DNA of 64,000 nucleotides from Aquabacterium sp. NJ1 (GTDB taxonomy: Bacteria; Pseudomonadota; Gammaproteobacteria; Burkholderiales; Burkholderiaceae_C): the NCBI RefSeq assembly GCF_000768065.1, contig NZ_JRKM01000002.1, positions 1 through 64,000 on the forward strand. Reading direction: 5' to 3'. The position numbers and the translations under genes are program-made. The notes under the pieces were generated by a model. The model did no database searches and was not told the origin of the DNA. It worked only from the letters and a program-made list of their open reading frames with translations. Shown here in pieces: positions 50,144-59,621 of this stretch; within the stretch, counting starts at the first letter, position 1, and the number at the start of each line of letters is the position of its first letter.

Positions 50144-50616
50144 GCCATCACCCCACCTGCAGGCAATGCCAGGAGACGCTTCTGCACGATACGGTCAACC
50201 GGCGTTTTCCATCCAAAGACGAACCCAGGCGCGACCATCACCATGATGGTGACCGAAAAGAGCACAATCGCTGACCAATTGGTGAAGTCTGTCCTCAGGC
50301 CCTCAGCCCCCACGGCTTGAGCGTACTTCGCGAACGCTTCCGCCATGCTCTGCATATTGCGGCCTGCGGGATGCTGGCTATAGATGCCCATGGCGACCCA
50401 CAGAGCAAGCGCACAGCCAAGGATCAAGGCGAAACGCGCCACAAGCCAGGTCATCAGCGATGCCGGTTCGATGAGCCACATTTCGGCCTTCGTCCCCCTC
50501 ACTGCCTCTCGCTGACGATGCACACGTTGGAACTCTTCAAAGAATGCTGGATCCCAGCGGCGATAGAAAGCAAGCCTGATCTTCTCGACAATCGAAAACG
50601 GGTTGAGTTTGGGCAT
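50140..50616 (-). CDS. Two-span membrane protein between traW and traU
   Basis: 158 residues with membrane helices at about 62-82 (LVARFALILGCALALWVAMG) and 120-140 (WSAIVLFSVTIMVMVAPGFV). The N-terminal part is basic and cytoplasmic. No F plasmid gene occupies this place and I recognise no family. Coupled to traU by overlap, so it is probably a transfer-apparatus component. I start at 50616; the longer frame from 50781 overlaps traW. Confidence 0.65.
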   Translation of the reverse strand: MPKLNPFSIVEKIRLAFYRRWDPAFFEEFQRVHRQREAVRGTKAEMWLIEPASLMTWLVARFALILGCALALWVAMGIYSQHPAGRNMQSMAEAFAKYAQAVGAEGLRTDFTNWSAIVLFSVTIMVMVAPGFVFGWKTPVDRIVQKRLLALPAGGVMA

Positions 50617-50626
50617 GGATGTGTCC

Positions 50627-51262
50627 TCAAAGGCCTGCAGGAACTTCAGTGATTCGAATGCGCTTACCGTCCTGTTCAACCCAAGCCGGGACGTGGGTGA
50701 TACCAAACGTGGAAACGTAGATCCCGTGCTGGTCAAAGTACACAGGCCACTTCCATCGCCGCGACAACTCAAGCGGCGCACCGTTGGTCAGTACCACCCT
50801 GACGGCATCGCCCTTGTCCTCCACAGCGGCACGCGCCAGGCGAACTTGCTTTTCGTCCTGGCCGTCGATAAACAGCCATTTCCGCTTCAGCGTGACGTAG
50901 TCCAGAGGGTTCTTTCGTGTCCCAACAGGAACGATGATGGCGCCACGGCCATCAACGATGTTCTCTTCCACGACGACAGTCGGGTCGTACCAGAAAACCT
51001 TCTTCTTGAAGGTTGTTGTGAGTCCTGACACAGGTGTCGGGTGCTCAATCACGTTCATTGCTCTGCGCGAGTACTCCTGCTGGATCTTCTGCAGCTCCCC
51101 CGTCGCCTCCTTTTGCTTCAGGGTGTTCGTGATGTCCTGTAGCAGGTCTGGCTCGGCAATCTCATATACCGGCCCAGCGCGCCCGAGGTCTTTCGCCTGA
51201 GTCTGGCCACACGACCATTGCGCAACGATGAGGACTGCAACAGCGACTATGCGAGGGGTCAT
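50627..51262 (-). CDS. traW: Conjugal pilus assembly protein TraW
   Basis: 211 residues (F TraW 210). Signal peptide (VAVAVLIVAQWSCGQTQA), then KDLGRAGPVYEIAEPDLLQD and FWYDPTVVVEENIVDGRG, diagnostic. Periplasmic; works with TrbC. The usual neighbour order (peptidase, traW, traU) resembles SXT/IncA/C-type elements. Confidence 0.92.
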   Translation of the reverse strand: MTPRIVAVAVLIVAQWSCGQTQAKDLGRAGPVYEIAEPDLLQDITNTLKQKEATGELQKIQQEYSRRAMNVIEHPTPVSGLTTTFKKKVFWYDPTVVVEENIVDGRGAIIVPVGTRKNPLDYVTLKRKWLFIDGQDEKQVRLARAAVEDKGDAVRVVLTNGAPLELSRRWKWPVYFDQHGIYVSTFGITHVPAWVEQDGKRIRITEVPAGL

Positions 51263-51271
51263 ACAGCCACC

Positions 51272-51817
51272 TCACCAGAGCTTGATAGCACGACCGATCA
51301 CCGCCGACTGCGGCACCAATCCCAGGACTGCATAACGCGAGTCCAAAGCGTCTTTGTGCGGGGCGAAGGCGTATACATAGCCAGGCGGGATAACGCCTGG
51401 CTGTGACGCCTCAAGGGGGATGCCGCCCAGGGAGTGGGTCTTTGCAGTGCCCAGAGCCTTCCCGTCAATGGAGAAATTACGCCCTTCTCGCTCCACCTTG
51501 TCGCCAGGAACGCCAGCCAGATACTTGACGAACACCTCGCCCTTACGATGGTTGCCAAGCTCTGGTCCGCTGTACGCGAAAACGAAGAGATCCCCCTTGT
51601 GTGGTGGAACCCCCTTCTGCACGAGTGCCATCGTTGCCCCCACGCTCTCGGTCACCACCCAGGCCAGAGCAAAGTGCTGGCTGAAGGTCCAGACCATCAG
51701 CAGGCCGATGACGGCGTAAGGAAGGCGCTTGCGGGCCTTCGGTGCCCGATCTGCCCACCAAGCAGACAGACGTTCACGGAATGAACCTTCAGCGGTGGCA
51801 ATCATCTCCGTCGTCAT
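51272..51817 (-). CDS. S26 signal peptidase of the transfer system (TraF/TrhF type)
   Basis: 181 residues with one membrane span (LPYAVIGLLMVWTFSQHFAL). Nucleophile Ser is probably in VVTESVGATM, and the general-base Lys lies in EVFVKYLAGVPGDKVE, the S26 box. Related peptidases (RP4 TraF, R27 TrhF) mature the pilin or other transfer proteins. Likely processes the TraA-like propilin encoded in the same operon (inference). Start at 51817, three bases before the trbI stop; the longer frame overlaps trbI. Confidence 0.8.
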   Translation of the reverse strand: MTTEMIATAEGSFRERLSAWWADRAPKARKRLPYAVIGLLMVWTFSQHFALAWVVTESVGATMALVQKGVPPHKGDLFVFAYSGPELGNHRKGEVFVKYLAGVPGDKVEREGRNFSIDGKALGTAKTHSLGGIPLEASQPGVIPPGYVYAFAPHKDALDSRYAVLGLVPQSAVIGRAIKLW

Positions 51818-51819
51818 GC

Positions 51820-52215
51820 TCACAGCCCCAGCTTCTTCATCACGACTTTCGTGTAATCGGGCATTTGCTGAGATGTGCTTGCCCCGTACATGACACCGCC
51901 TTTTGCAAGCAGTACGCAATCACAGGTGTTCGCGACCTCTTCCACATAGACCCCCACCTTCTCTGCCATCCGAACATCAAGGCCCTCGGCCAATGCTTTG
52001 GCCGCAGCCTCTGGCCCCTGCGACTTGTTCTTGGCCATCACATCGTCCGCAATGCGCGTTTGCATGGCCTTGTAGATGGCACCCACATCGATGACGGCCA
52101 GCCTCGGCAAGCTGGCCAGCTTCGGTTTGACCGCTACGCGGTCGTAGGCAACCATGGTGATGGTCGAAGCCACGAATGCGATCATGGCCATTTGAATGAT
52201 GTGTCGTGCTGTCAT
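51820..52215 (-). CDS. trbI: F-type TrbI protein
   Basis: 131 residues (F TrbI 128), with an N-terminal membrane helix (IIQMAMIAFVASTITMVAYD) and a soluble part PRLAVIDVGAIYKAMQ, then LLAKGGVMYGAS. Length, topology and position right after traC fit F TrbI, an inner-membrane protein that influences pilus retraction in F. Overlaps traC by 4 bases. Confidence 0.75.
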   Translation of the reverse strand: MTARHIIQMAMIAFVASTITMVAYDRVAVKPKLASLPRLAVIDVGAIYKAMQTRIADDVMAKNKSQGPEAAAKALAEGLDVRMAEKVGVYVEEVANTCDCVLLAKGGVMYGASTSQQMPDYTKVVMKKLGL

Positions 52216-54830
52216 GCGAGCCCGCGTTCCCTCAATACGTCTTCAATGGCTGCGTCAACATCCATGCCAGCTTCAATTCGCGTGTCGAGAGGCACGTTGT
52301 CCTCCGCACGGTTCGAGAGAAGCAGACCAGTTGCCGGATCGATGAATAGCCTGAAAACGCCTGTGTAAATTGGTGATTGGACGTACCACTCTTTGTATAC
52401 GTTTTCCTCCCCAGCAAGCGACCCCAAAAGTCGTTTTAATCCTTCGTCCATTACGAACTTTTCGCTCTTGGCGGCTGCTGCAATCGATTGCTTGGACTGG
52501 CGCCCCAGGAAGATGAAGTCGGACTGGTTGAAAACTGACTCGCCTGCGACTGATGCGTAGTAGTGGTCGATGCTTTGCGTCGCTGTGACTGCTGAGCCGT
52601 GGTACTTACGAACCCGCAAATAGAGCTTTTCAATGAACTCGCTCATCGCCTGGTCGTTAGGCCCGTTGCCTGCGAGGGCATCCTTGGCTTCGTCCATGAT
52701 GAACATCTTGCGCGAGGTACGCTCCATCAGCATCTCTTGCGTGATCTGGTAGAGCAAGATCATTTCAATCACGCCCTTGAGGTGCTGATTGTTTGACAGG
52801 TCTTCCAGCTCAAAGCAAACGAAACGACTGTTCATGTTGAGAGTGGATTCACCCTCAAAGAACTGTTCGTACGGCCCGCCCTTGGTAAACGGTGCGAGCA
52901 TGTAGGCCATATCAAAGAACCGCTGCTGAACCGGCTCACCCTCGTATAACGCACCCTTCTTGTAGCGGAGGTAGACATCCGTCACGGTCATCTTCGGATT
53001 CTTCTCGTACTCTTCCTTGATGACGGTCGCGAGTGTGGCGTAGACCACTGGGTCCAGCGGGTGCGTAGGGGAAGCCATCTTGGCCAGCACTGGCTGGAGC
53101 ATAGCCACGTCGTCGTTGATGCCGCCGCACAGTTCGCCGTCGACCATCACTGGCTTGGTGACCATGGAAAAGGGGTTGATACAGACCTTCGACGCGCTGT
53201 TGAAGCGTATGAACTGCCCATTTGCCCGCTTCGCGATCCGCTCAAAGCTTCGCCCCTTTTCAAAGACACGCACTCGGGTGCCAATTGACCAGTAGGAAGA
53301 GGCAATTTCCTGAAGGAGCGTGGATTTCCCTGAGCCAGTAGAACCGACAACCGAGATGTTTTTCCCGCCGATGCGGTTATCCCAAAAGTCGAAGGTGACC
53401 AGCTGCCCGCGTCGACCTACGCCAATCATCACCGGGGTTTCACTGCCCTTCCCTTCAGCCAGGACTGGTGCGAGGTGTGTAGCGTTGCCAGAAGTCTTAG
53501 GCCACATACGCGACAACGCCTTCATCTCCATTGCGAATCCGCCTGTCAGGCGCATTGGCATGCAGGAGAGGAAGGCCTGGCGCTGCATGAAGCCGTCAAC
53601 CATGATCTCGAAGTTGCGCTTTCTCCAGACCTCGCGCACGGCATTGGTGGCCCGTGTCAGTTGCTCAGGCTTAGCGAACAGTACAACCTGGTGATACGCA
53701 TTGAGAAGCTTTCCGCCACGAGTCACCGCACGCAATGTGTGCTGCCACTCTTTGGCCTTGTCGCTCATCGAAGGCGACAACTTGGCGAAGTCAGTCTTTG
53801 AGTCGGCATCCGCCTTGGCCGCGTTCGTCACTGCAGCGGACTTCTCAGCTGCCTGATCAGGGACGTGACAGCCCATGACCACCAAGAACGGGCAAGGCAC
53901 CTGAAGAGACGTCTCGAACATGTCTCCGACCACAGCCCCCATTTCCCAGAGCCCAATGGTCTCTGGGTACTTGTTGGCCGACATCGTTCTGATGCTCAGA
54001 TGGTTGGCGTCGTTGCCCAGCTGTCGGAACTGGATCTGCGTGGGATCATGCCAATTGGTGTACGTGTCAGGGAACACGATCTGCTCGTTGATCTGCCGCA
54101 TGTCGTCGTATGTCGCGAACACGCGTTCACCCAGCAGGCGACCAGGGTTAACCAGGTCAGCGCACCAGTTGATGAGATCCGCGGCATCCCACACCTTGTG
54201 AGCAAAGCCTGCTGCGGTAAGTGTGGCGCTGATCTGGTCGCGCAAATTGAGCAAATCCTGCAGGTTGCGCGTGTCAGTGGTACTGCCAGGCAGTGTCAGC
54301 GACAGGACCAGCCTGAAGTTGCGGATCATCAAGGGGGCACCACGGGTAATTGAGCCTGTGGCGCCCTTCATGAGGTGCTGTACGCGGCGGCGTGCAAGCA
54401 CGCGACCCAGGTTCTGGTTTCGTGTCGGACGACCTGCGCTCAGATTGCGATCAGCGATGTCCTCATCTTCCGATCTCATCGTCGCGTACTGGATCAGCTT
54501 GTCCTTGATGTGGGGATGCGCGAACATGCCGATCTGGATGCAGGCATCTGTCGGCAATGCCGAGAACAACCCTTTGAGGCTGTTTGCCATGTCCATATCT
54601 GCCCCTGTTTGGGGCAGAAGCTCCATGCACCATCCGATTGAATCAATGTTCTTGAAGACCTGCTCGTTCTTCATGAACACCCGATACGGCAACCAATTGC
54701 CGAATCGCACCGAAGGATCACTCGGGTCAATTTCGCCCGGTATTTCGTACTGGGAGGGTTTCGATGTCGGTTCTGGCTCTTCCCCGCCCTTGGTGACCTT
54801 TGCGATCCACTCGTTGATGGCGCTGAGCAT
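52212..54830 (-). CDS. traC: Type IV secretion ATPase TraC (VirB4 family)
   Basis: 872 residues (F TraC 875). N-terminal TraC_F_IV domain, Walker A VVGSTGSGKSTLLQEI at about residues 497-512, Walker B KMFIMDEAKDAL near 708. Cytoplasmic ATPase that powers pilus assembly at the inner membrane. The start overlaps the traV stop (TGATG), so the two are translationally coupled. Confidence 0.95.
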   Translation of the reverse strand: MLSAINEWIAKVTKGGEEPEPTSKPSQYEIPGEIDPSDPSVRFGNWLPYRVFMKNEQVFKNIDSIGWCMELLPQTGADMDMANSLKGLFSALPTDACIQIGMFAHPHIKDKLIQYATMRSEDEDIADRNLSAGRPTRNQNLGRVLARRRVQHLMKGATGSITRGAPLMIRNFRLVLSLTLPGSTTDTRNLQDLLNLRDQISATLTAAGFAHKVWDAADLINWCADLVNPGRLLGERVFATYDDMRQINEQIVFPDTYTNWHDPTQIQFRQLGNDANHLSIRTMSANKYPETIGLWEMGAVVGDMFETSLQVPCPFLVVMGCHVPDQAAEKSAAVTNAAKADADSKTDFAKLSPSMSDKAKEWQHTLRAVTRGGKLLNAYHQVVLFAKPEQLTRATNAVREVWRKRNFEIMVDGFMQRQAFLSCMPMRLTGGFAMEMKALSRMWPKTSGNATHLAPVLAEGKGSETPVMIGVGRRGQLVTFDFWDNRIGGKNISVVGSTGSGKSTLLQEIASSYWSIGTRVRVFEKGRSFERIAKRANGQFIRFNSASKVCINPFSMVTKPVMVDGELCGGINDDVAMLQPVLAKMASPTHPLDPVVYATLATVIKEEYEKNPKMTVTDVYLRYKKGALYEGEPVQQRFFDMAYMLAPFTKGGPYEQFFEGESTLNMNSRFVCFELEDLSNNQHLKGVIEMILLYQITQEMLMERTSRKMFIMDEAKDALAGNGPNDQAMSEFIEKLYLRVRKYHGSAVTATQSIDHYYASVAGESVFNQSDFIFLGRQSKQSIAAAAKSEKFVMDEGLKRLLGSLAGEENVYKEWYVQSPIYTGVFRLFIDPATGLLLSNRAEDNVPLDTRIEAGMDVDAAIEDVLRERGLA

Positions 54831-55522
54831 CAGTTACCCCCTTGCTGACCTTGAACCATCTTCATGGTCTCCGCGAGGTTTTGCAGGGTCTGAGGCAGAG
54901 CCTGAGCACCAGCTGCGCCTACTGCACCAGCGCCGATGGCTTGAGGGGCCTTTTTCAGCTGTCCTGCGGCACCAGCACCAGCCTGCGTGTTGACGCTTGT
55001 ACCTGGAGGCTTAATCGGCGTGTCTCGATTCGCGCCACCTGGCGTTGCAGACGAGATTCGTGCAGGCCCATATTCATCTTCGACTTGTCGAGCGTTATGC
55101 TCGATCAGCCAGCGCCCTGGATTCACAACGAGGTAGACCTTGCTCTCCTCGTTCAGATCGCCCTCGTCGTCCTCCCACCACGCAGCCCAAATGCGGATGG
55201 TCTCCGGTTCAGATCGAATCGCACCGGGAGCCAAGGCGTAACCCCGGCTACCGGGGACGCCAATCTTGGCCGTCCCGTACTGCTGCGACTCTCCAGAGGA
55301 TTTCTTGCCATCGTCTTCTGAGCGGGTCTTGGTGTGCTGACCTGGCAGGTTGTTCGCTCTCAGGTTGGCCGAGATTCCCGCCATAGAAGTACACATCACG
55401 CCGTCCGGCGCCTTGCATCGAAACCCATTGTCAGCATTGAGTCCGCTGAGGCCCCCAGCACAACCAGTCAGGCCCGCTGCAATCAGGAGCGCGGCAGTCC
55501 CGGCGCGGTAGTTCGTTTTCAT
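54830..55522 (-). CDS. traV: Type IV secretion lipoprotein TraV
   Basis: 230 residues (F TraV 171, longer in other systems). Signal with lipobox LTGCAG, then the conserved GFRCKAPDGVMCTSMAGI with its Cys pair, then IRIWAAWWEDDEGDL. Outer-membrane lipoprotein (VirB7 role) of the TraB-TraK-TraV core complex. The C-terminal tail is Ala/Pro/Gly-rich. Confidence 0.9.
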   Translation of the reverse strand: MKTNYRAGTAALLIAAGLTGCAGGLSGLNADNGFRCKAPDGVMCTSMAGISANLRANNLPGQHTKTRSEDDGKKSSGESQQYGTAKIGVPGSRGYALAPGAIRSEPETIRIWAAWWEDDEGDLNEESKVYLVVNPGRWLIEHNARQVEDEYGPARISSATPGGANRDTPIKPPGTSVNTQAGAGAAGQLKKAPQAIGAGAVGAAGAQALPQTLQNLAETMKMVQGQQGGN

Positions 55523-55553
55523 GATCTAGATCCTTCCGACGATGTCCTGTTGA

Positions 55554-56327
55554 TCAGCGCAGCGACACGTTTTGTCGGCTGTTGTTGAGCCACGCGTTCA
55601 AGGCTTGCAAACCCATAGCCCCCGCTTGCACACGGCCATCGCCTGAGATGATCGTGGGCGTTGCCTGGATCCCGACAGCCGTGGCCATGCGTGCCAACTC
55701 GCCCGTTGGAGCTGTACACCCTGAACGCTGCTCAGGCGCCACGCCAACCAGCATCCACTTCTTGTAAGCATCCAGCTTGTCTTTGCTGCACCAGATGGCG
55801 GCGGTCTTCAAATACGAGTCGTCGCCCAGGAATGGAACAACGAACGTGTAGATCGTCACGTCAGTGAGCGCCTCGGTGCTACGCTCAAATTGCTTGCAGT
55901 AGCCGCAGTTGGGATCAGAGAACACGTACATCACGCGCTGACCGCTGCCTCGCACGGTTTTGATTGCCAGCGCCTTGTTGAGCTTGGACAAGTCAACACG
56001 TCCGCCGTCCTCTTGCGCGGAGGCACCCACCTCGTCTTTGCGTTGGGCAGTCAGATCCTTTCGTTCTCGCGTGTCAAACACGTTGCCGAAGAACCAGTAC
56101 CGACCGCTATCGTCCATGTAGACGACGTTGGTGCCCATGGTGACCTCAAACAGGCCGCTCACAGGGGCCTCGACCACGGACGTGAACTTTGTGTTCGGGT
56201 ACTCTGCCGTGAGCTTTCTCTGAAGCGCCATGGCTGCGGGCGATTGCTTCGCTTCTGCGAAGGCGGCATTTGCTGCAAGCGTGGCAGTCAGTACCAAGGC
56301 AAGCTTGGTTGCGAATTTCCTGATCAT
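55554..56327 (-). CDS. dsbC: DsbC-family disulfide isomerase
   Basis: 257 residues. Signal peptide (LALVLTATLAANAAFAEA), N-terminal dimerisation domain with FEVTMGTNVVYMDDSGRYWF, then the active site CGYC at residues 141-144 in YVFSDPNCGYCKQFE. Periplasmic thiol-disulfide isomerase that should fold the Cys-rich TraN, TraU and TraH. It sits between traB and traV, as in SXT-like transfer clusters. Confidence 0.93.
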   Translation of the reverse strand: MIRKFATKLALVLTATLAANAAFAEAKQSPAAMALQRKLTAEYPNTKFTSVVEAPVSGLFEVTMGTNVVYMDDSGRYWFFGNVFDTRERKDLTAQRKDEVGASAQEDGGRVDLSKLNKALAIKTVRGSGQRVMYVFSDPNCGYCKQFERSTEALTDVTIYTFVVPFLGDDSYLKTAAIWCSKDKLDAYKKWMLVGVAPEQRSGCTAPTGELARMATAVGIQATPTIISGDGRVQAGAMGLQALNAWLNNSRQNVSLR

Positions 56328-56347
56328 TCTGTGTTCCTTCTTCCGGT

Positions 56348-57778
56348 TTACTCGGCGCCGTTCGCCTGCAAGTCCACATAGGCCTTGCGGGCGTCTCGGG
56401 CCACGTATCGCCCAATGCTTTGCGAGACGCTTGGGTCGCCGTTACCAAGGTCAAGCGTAGCTTCCAAGTTCGTGCCCTGCATGATTGCGATGTCCACAAA
56501 TCGACCTGCGTCGATTTCGATCACAGGGAAGGTCTTTTCAGCCAGCGTGATGTAGTAGTTCGCCAGTCGATCCATAGCTCGGCCAGCACCCATTCCCAGC
56601 GCTGAGTTCATGACATCCTTGGGTGTGGTACCAGGCGTTGCCGTTGAACCCAGCGGGCTGGTCGAAACGGTGACAGACTGCTGTGCAAACGCTTGGCCAA
56701 TGCCAGAGGCAACACCAGACAGCAGAGCGTTGGCCAGCAGCTGCCCTTGCTTGGACACCAGCCGACCGCGAACCCCGTTCTTGCCGTCGTCGCCGAAGAC
56801 ATGCCCGTACAGTGGTGCCTCGATTGCTTGGCCGAACCTGTTGATGCAGTTGATGGATGACGTACGCAGGTAGGCCCGCTCAGAAGAGACATCCCCCCAC
56901 CCACCAGCGACCACAAAGCAACGCTTCACGTTCTGTCGGAATCCATTCGGCAACTCCGCAAAGTCAACGATCTCCAGGAGCGTTGGTACCGATGCAGAAG
57001 GAGAGTTGCTCTGTCCACCTGTAGGCGCATCAAGCCCCCCCAAGAGAACTGCCCGGACGTGCCCGACAGGAAGGTATGTAGAGCCTGTAGCCTTTTCCTG
57101 CTTGCCCGACGTACCCCCCTGCGCAATGGCTTCTTTGCTTGTCACCGAAACGCGAATGATTGAAGGCTCGCGTACTTCCTTGACCGTCTCCTGGCGCCCA
57201 TCGTCGCCCGACGCGGTTGAACCGTCGTTCGGAGCGCCGTTTGGATAGCCCTTCAAGCTCCCTGGAGCAGGGATGTCGGATTTCGGCTGTCCTTTCAGGC
57301 CTGGTGCAGTCTTGGTTGCTCCTTCAGCCACAACAGGGCGTACGTTCAGCGGCCCTTCTTCCTCAGCCTTGTCCTTTGCTGCTGCTGGAGTTTCCTTGCC
57401 TTGCTCTCCACCTGGCACAGTCTTCGGGTTCGCTGCATCCCCAAAACGCTCTTTGAACATGAGTTCGAGCTTGTGCTCCAGAGCATCAGCGCTGTCCTTT
57501 TGCGCTGTTGCATACTCGTCCATGCGCTTTTCAAGCGCATTGACCTTGCGACCAGATCCCCCCATCCAGAGTTCTTGATCAGTAACCGCATCACCAGGCA
57601 ATTCGGTTAGCTTTTTCTCCTCTGGAACGACAACCTTGCGCTCGGGCTCTGTGCCGCCCACCATCGCCATCGCCGTGATAAGCAGGCCCAATACGGCAAA
57701 GCCGCCCATGGCCATGTTGACCTTTTGCTTGGTGCGCGTAGGCAGTGTCGAATAGACTGGGATTGCGAACTTAGCCAT
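56348..57778 (-). CDS. traB: Type IV secretion core protein TraB (VirB10 family)
   Basis: 476 residues (F TraB 475). N-terminal cytoplasmic tail, one membrane helix (NMAMGGFAVLGLLITAMAMV), coiled coil at about 70-100, Pro/Gly/Lys-rich linker, C-terminal VirB10 domain with SPSASVPTLLEIVDFAELPN and NALLSGVASGIGQAFA (outer-membrane antenna helix). Spans both membranes and links TraC energy to the TraK/TraV ring. Start at 57778; the longer frame overlaps traK. Confidence 0.93.
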   Translation of the reverse strand: MAKFAIPVYSTLPTRTKQKVNMAMGGFAVLGLLITAMAMVGGTEPERKVVVPEEKKLTELPGDAVTDQELWMGGSGRKVNALEKRMDEYATAQKDSADALEHKLELMFKERFGDAANPKTVPGGEQGKETPAAAKDKAEEEGPLNVRPVVAEGATKTAPGLKGQPKSDIPAPGSLKGYPNGAPNDGSTASGDDGRQETVKEVREPSIIRVSVTSKEAIAQGGTSGKQEKATGSTYLPVGHVRAVLLGGLDAPTGGQSNSPSASVPTLLEIVDFAELPNGFRQNVKRCFVVAGGWGDVSSERAYLRTSSINCINRFGQAIEAPLYGHVFGDDGKNGVRGRLVSKQGQLLANALLSGVASGIGQAFAQQSVTVSTSPLGSTATPGTTPKDVMNSALGMGAGRAMDRLANYYITLAEKTFPVIEIDAGRFVDIAIMQGTNLEATLDLGNGDPSVSQSIGRYVARDARKAYVDLQANGAE

Positions 57779-57780
57779 GT

Positions 57781-58632
57781 TCACTCCCCTTGAAGACGTT
57801 GGCGGACGACGTATACCTCCGTCGATTCGCCCGGCTGCAGGTCGTGCACGCGGATCGACACGCCAATCACACCCTGCCGATAGAACTCGCGTTCGTCCAT
57901 GACCAGCGGAGCATTGGAGACATTGGTGAGGTTGAACCTGTCCCCCACCCATTCCTCTCCTACCCACTTCTCCACCAGCACGAACTTGGCTTCTTTCCAG
58001 AGGCCGACCTCTTCACCGGCAGGCACCACTTCCATGTTCGCTGGCTGCTGGCGCGACACCATCGCAAGCACAAATGCCTTCAGCTTGCGGATGTGGCTTG
58101 AAGACTTATCCGTCTGGATTTGATCTGGAACGCTTGTGGCTGGAGCTGGCTGTACCGAAGCCTTGCTCCCCTTCGCAAAGTTGATAGCCAAGCCTTTGGG
58201 CTCAACAATGATGGTGTCGCCAGGAATGTCTTCCGGCATCAGCAGAAGCGAATACTTACCGCGTGTCGTCTTCAGCGTGATCTTGACTGGGCGCAGCGTG
58301 CCTTTTTCGCCTGGTTTCGCGCCTGGCGTGGGCTCCAAGCCGAATGAGGTTGGCTGCACGTAGATTTCGCCGTCCTCGGAATCCTTGTCCAGAGTCAGGC
58401 GACCTTGCGGGTTCTTTTCCTTGTCGAAAAAGTCGCCCACCACGTCAAGGATTTTCGAGCCTTCCACCTTGATCCGCGTGTCGTCCTTGATGGAGATTTT
58501 GACCATGGTCGAATCGCCATCTCGCGCAGGGACGAATTGCGCGGCTTGCGAAGCACCTATGGTGCCGAAAACGGCGAAGGCTACCGCCCACGCCTTGAAT
58601 GCAAGGCGTGTCTTTTGAGTCGTATGCGTCAT
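57781..58632 (-). CDS. traK: Type IV secretion protein TraK (VirB9-like)
   Basis: 283 residues (F TraK 242). Signal peptide (AWAVAFAVFGTIGASQAA), then QFVPARDGDSTMVKISIKDD (TraK secretin-like core) and the C-terminal LVEKWVGEEWVGDRFNLTNV with EREFYRQGVIGVSI. Outer-membrane-associated member of the core complex with TraB and TraV. Two bases separate it from traE and from traB. Confidence 0.92.
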   Translation of the reverse strand: MTHTTQKTRLAFKAWAVAFAVFGTIGASQAAQFVPARDGDSTMVKISIKDDTRIKVEGSKILDVVGDFFDKEKNPQGRLTLDKDSEDGEIYVQPTSFGLEPTPGAKPGEKGTLRPVKITLKTTRGKYSLLLMPEDIPGDTIIVEPKGLAINFAKGSKASVQPAPATSVPDQIQTDKSSSHIRKLKAFVLAMVSRQQPANMEVVPAGEEVGLWKEAKFVLVEKWVGEEWVGDRFNLTNVSNAPLVMDEREFYRQGVIGVSIRVHDLQPGESTEVYVVRQRLQGE

Positions 58633-58634
58633 CT

Positions 58635-59300
58635 TTACTTACCGCCAGCTTGGATTGCACTTGATGCTGCAGATGCAGCGGCTTCTACTGCCTTGACTGG
58701 TCCTTGCTTACCAGGTTCCTTGCGCAGGCCCAGTGGATCGTCAGCACTTGCAGCCTCGTACCAGTCCTTGAGGACCAGCCTTCCTGAGTCGAACTTGAAC
58801 TCAGCCACGTACGCCTTCAGCTCAGCCGGATTGGGCTCTCCGCTGATCCGCGTTGTGAGGTTCCCACGCATCGCGACACGCAGCTTGTCCGTGTCAGGGA
58901 ACGCTGAGAGAACCTCGAATTCGGTAGACGCAGCGTACTGACGCAAACGGCGTTCAGCAGCCTTTGACTTGCTGCGCACTTGCTCAGCAAACGACCCGTC
59001 AGTCCAATTGAGCAGGATGTCTGTGTTGGCGCCAATGGTTCGCTCATTGACGTCCAGGTTCAGGTGGGCCATCCACTTCCCCAGCTCAATCAGCTTCGCT
59101 TCGCTGACCTTGCTACCCTGAATCCATTTGCTGCGGTCACCCCAAGGGGTCTCTTGAATGATCTTTGTCCGATCACTGTTCCGCATGATGTTGATCTGCT
59201 GAAAGATCGCCAAAACGATCAGTCCGCCAATGATGAGCCTGCTCCATTTCTTGTCTTTTTGCAGGTTGCCAAGCTCGTTTTTGTGGATGCTGTCGTCCAT
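58635..59300 (-). CDS. traE: Pilus assembly protein TraE (VirB5/VirB8-like)
   Basis: 221 residues (F TraE 188). N-terminal membrane helix (SRLIIGGLIVLAIFQQINIM) then the VirB8-like periplasmic domain (MAHLNLDVNERTIGANTDIL, VRSKSKAAERRLRQYAAS, KDWYEA). An Ala-rich tail is extra. Start at 59300, three bases before the traL stop; GGGTGATC serves as ribosome site. Confidence 0.9.
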   Translation of the reverse strand: MDDSIHKNELGNLQKDKKWSRLIIGGLIVLAIFQQINIMRNSDRTKIIQETPWGDRSKWIQGSKVSEAKLIELGKWMAHLNLDVNERTIGANTDILLNWTDGSFAEQVRSKSKAAERRLRQYAASTEFEVLSAFPDTDKLRVAMRGNLTTRISGEPNPAELKAYVAEFKFDSGRLVLKDWYEAASADDPLGLRKEPGKQGPVKAVEAAASAASSAIQAGGK

Positions 59301-59302
59301 GA

Positions 59303-59605
59303 TCACCCGATCATTTCTCTGTAAACCGAAGGCGGTGTAGCCTTGAACTTCCCCGCCCAAATGCTGTTGGGTAGGTTCCAGTGGAACCAGTGCTTCATGT
59401 AACCCGCTGGATTCGCCTCGCGTGTCTTGTGCCAATGGAAGCCGATGAACGACACCACGGCAAAAGTGGGTACGTACGAACGCATGGCAAAGCCACCCAG
59501 GGCGAGCATGCCCAACACAGCAGCGATGTCCGCATCAAGAAACAACACCTTCCAGGGTGTTTTGATGCGGTGCACGATGTGCATGTCTGGATCGGGCACG
59601 CTCAT
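59303..59605 (-). CDS. traL: Pilus assembly protein TraL
   Basis: 100 residues (F TraL 91). RIKTPWKVLFLDADIAAVLG, a membrane stretch (VLGMLALGGFAMRSYVPTFA) and YMKHWFHWNLPNSIWAGKFK, diagnostic. Inner-membrane protein, VirB3 role. 16 bases after traA. Confidence 0.92.
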   Translation of the reverse strand: MSVPDPDMHIVHRIKTPWKVLFLDADIAAVLGMLALGGFAMRSYVPTFAVVSFIGFHWHKTREANPAGYMKHWFHWNLPNSIWAGKFKATPPSVYREMIG

Positions 59606-59621
59606 TCCCTTGCTCCCTTGC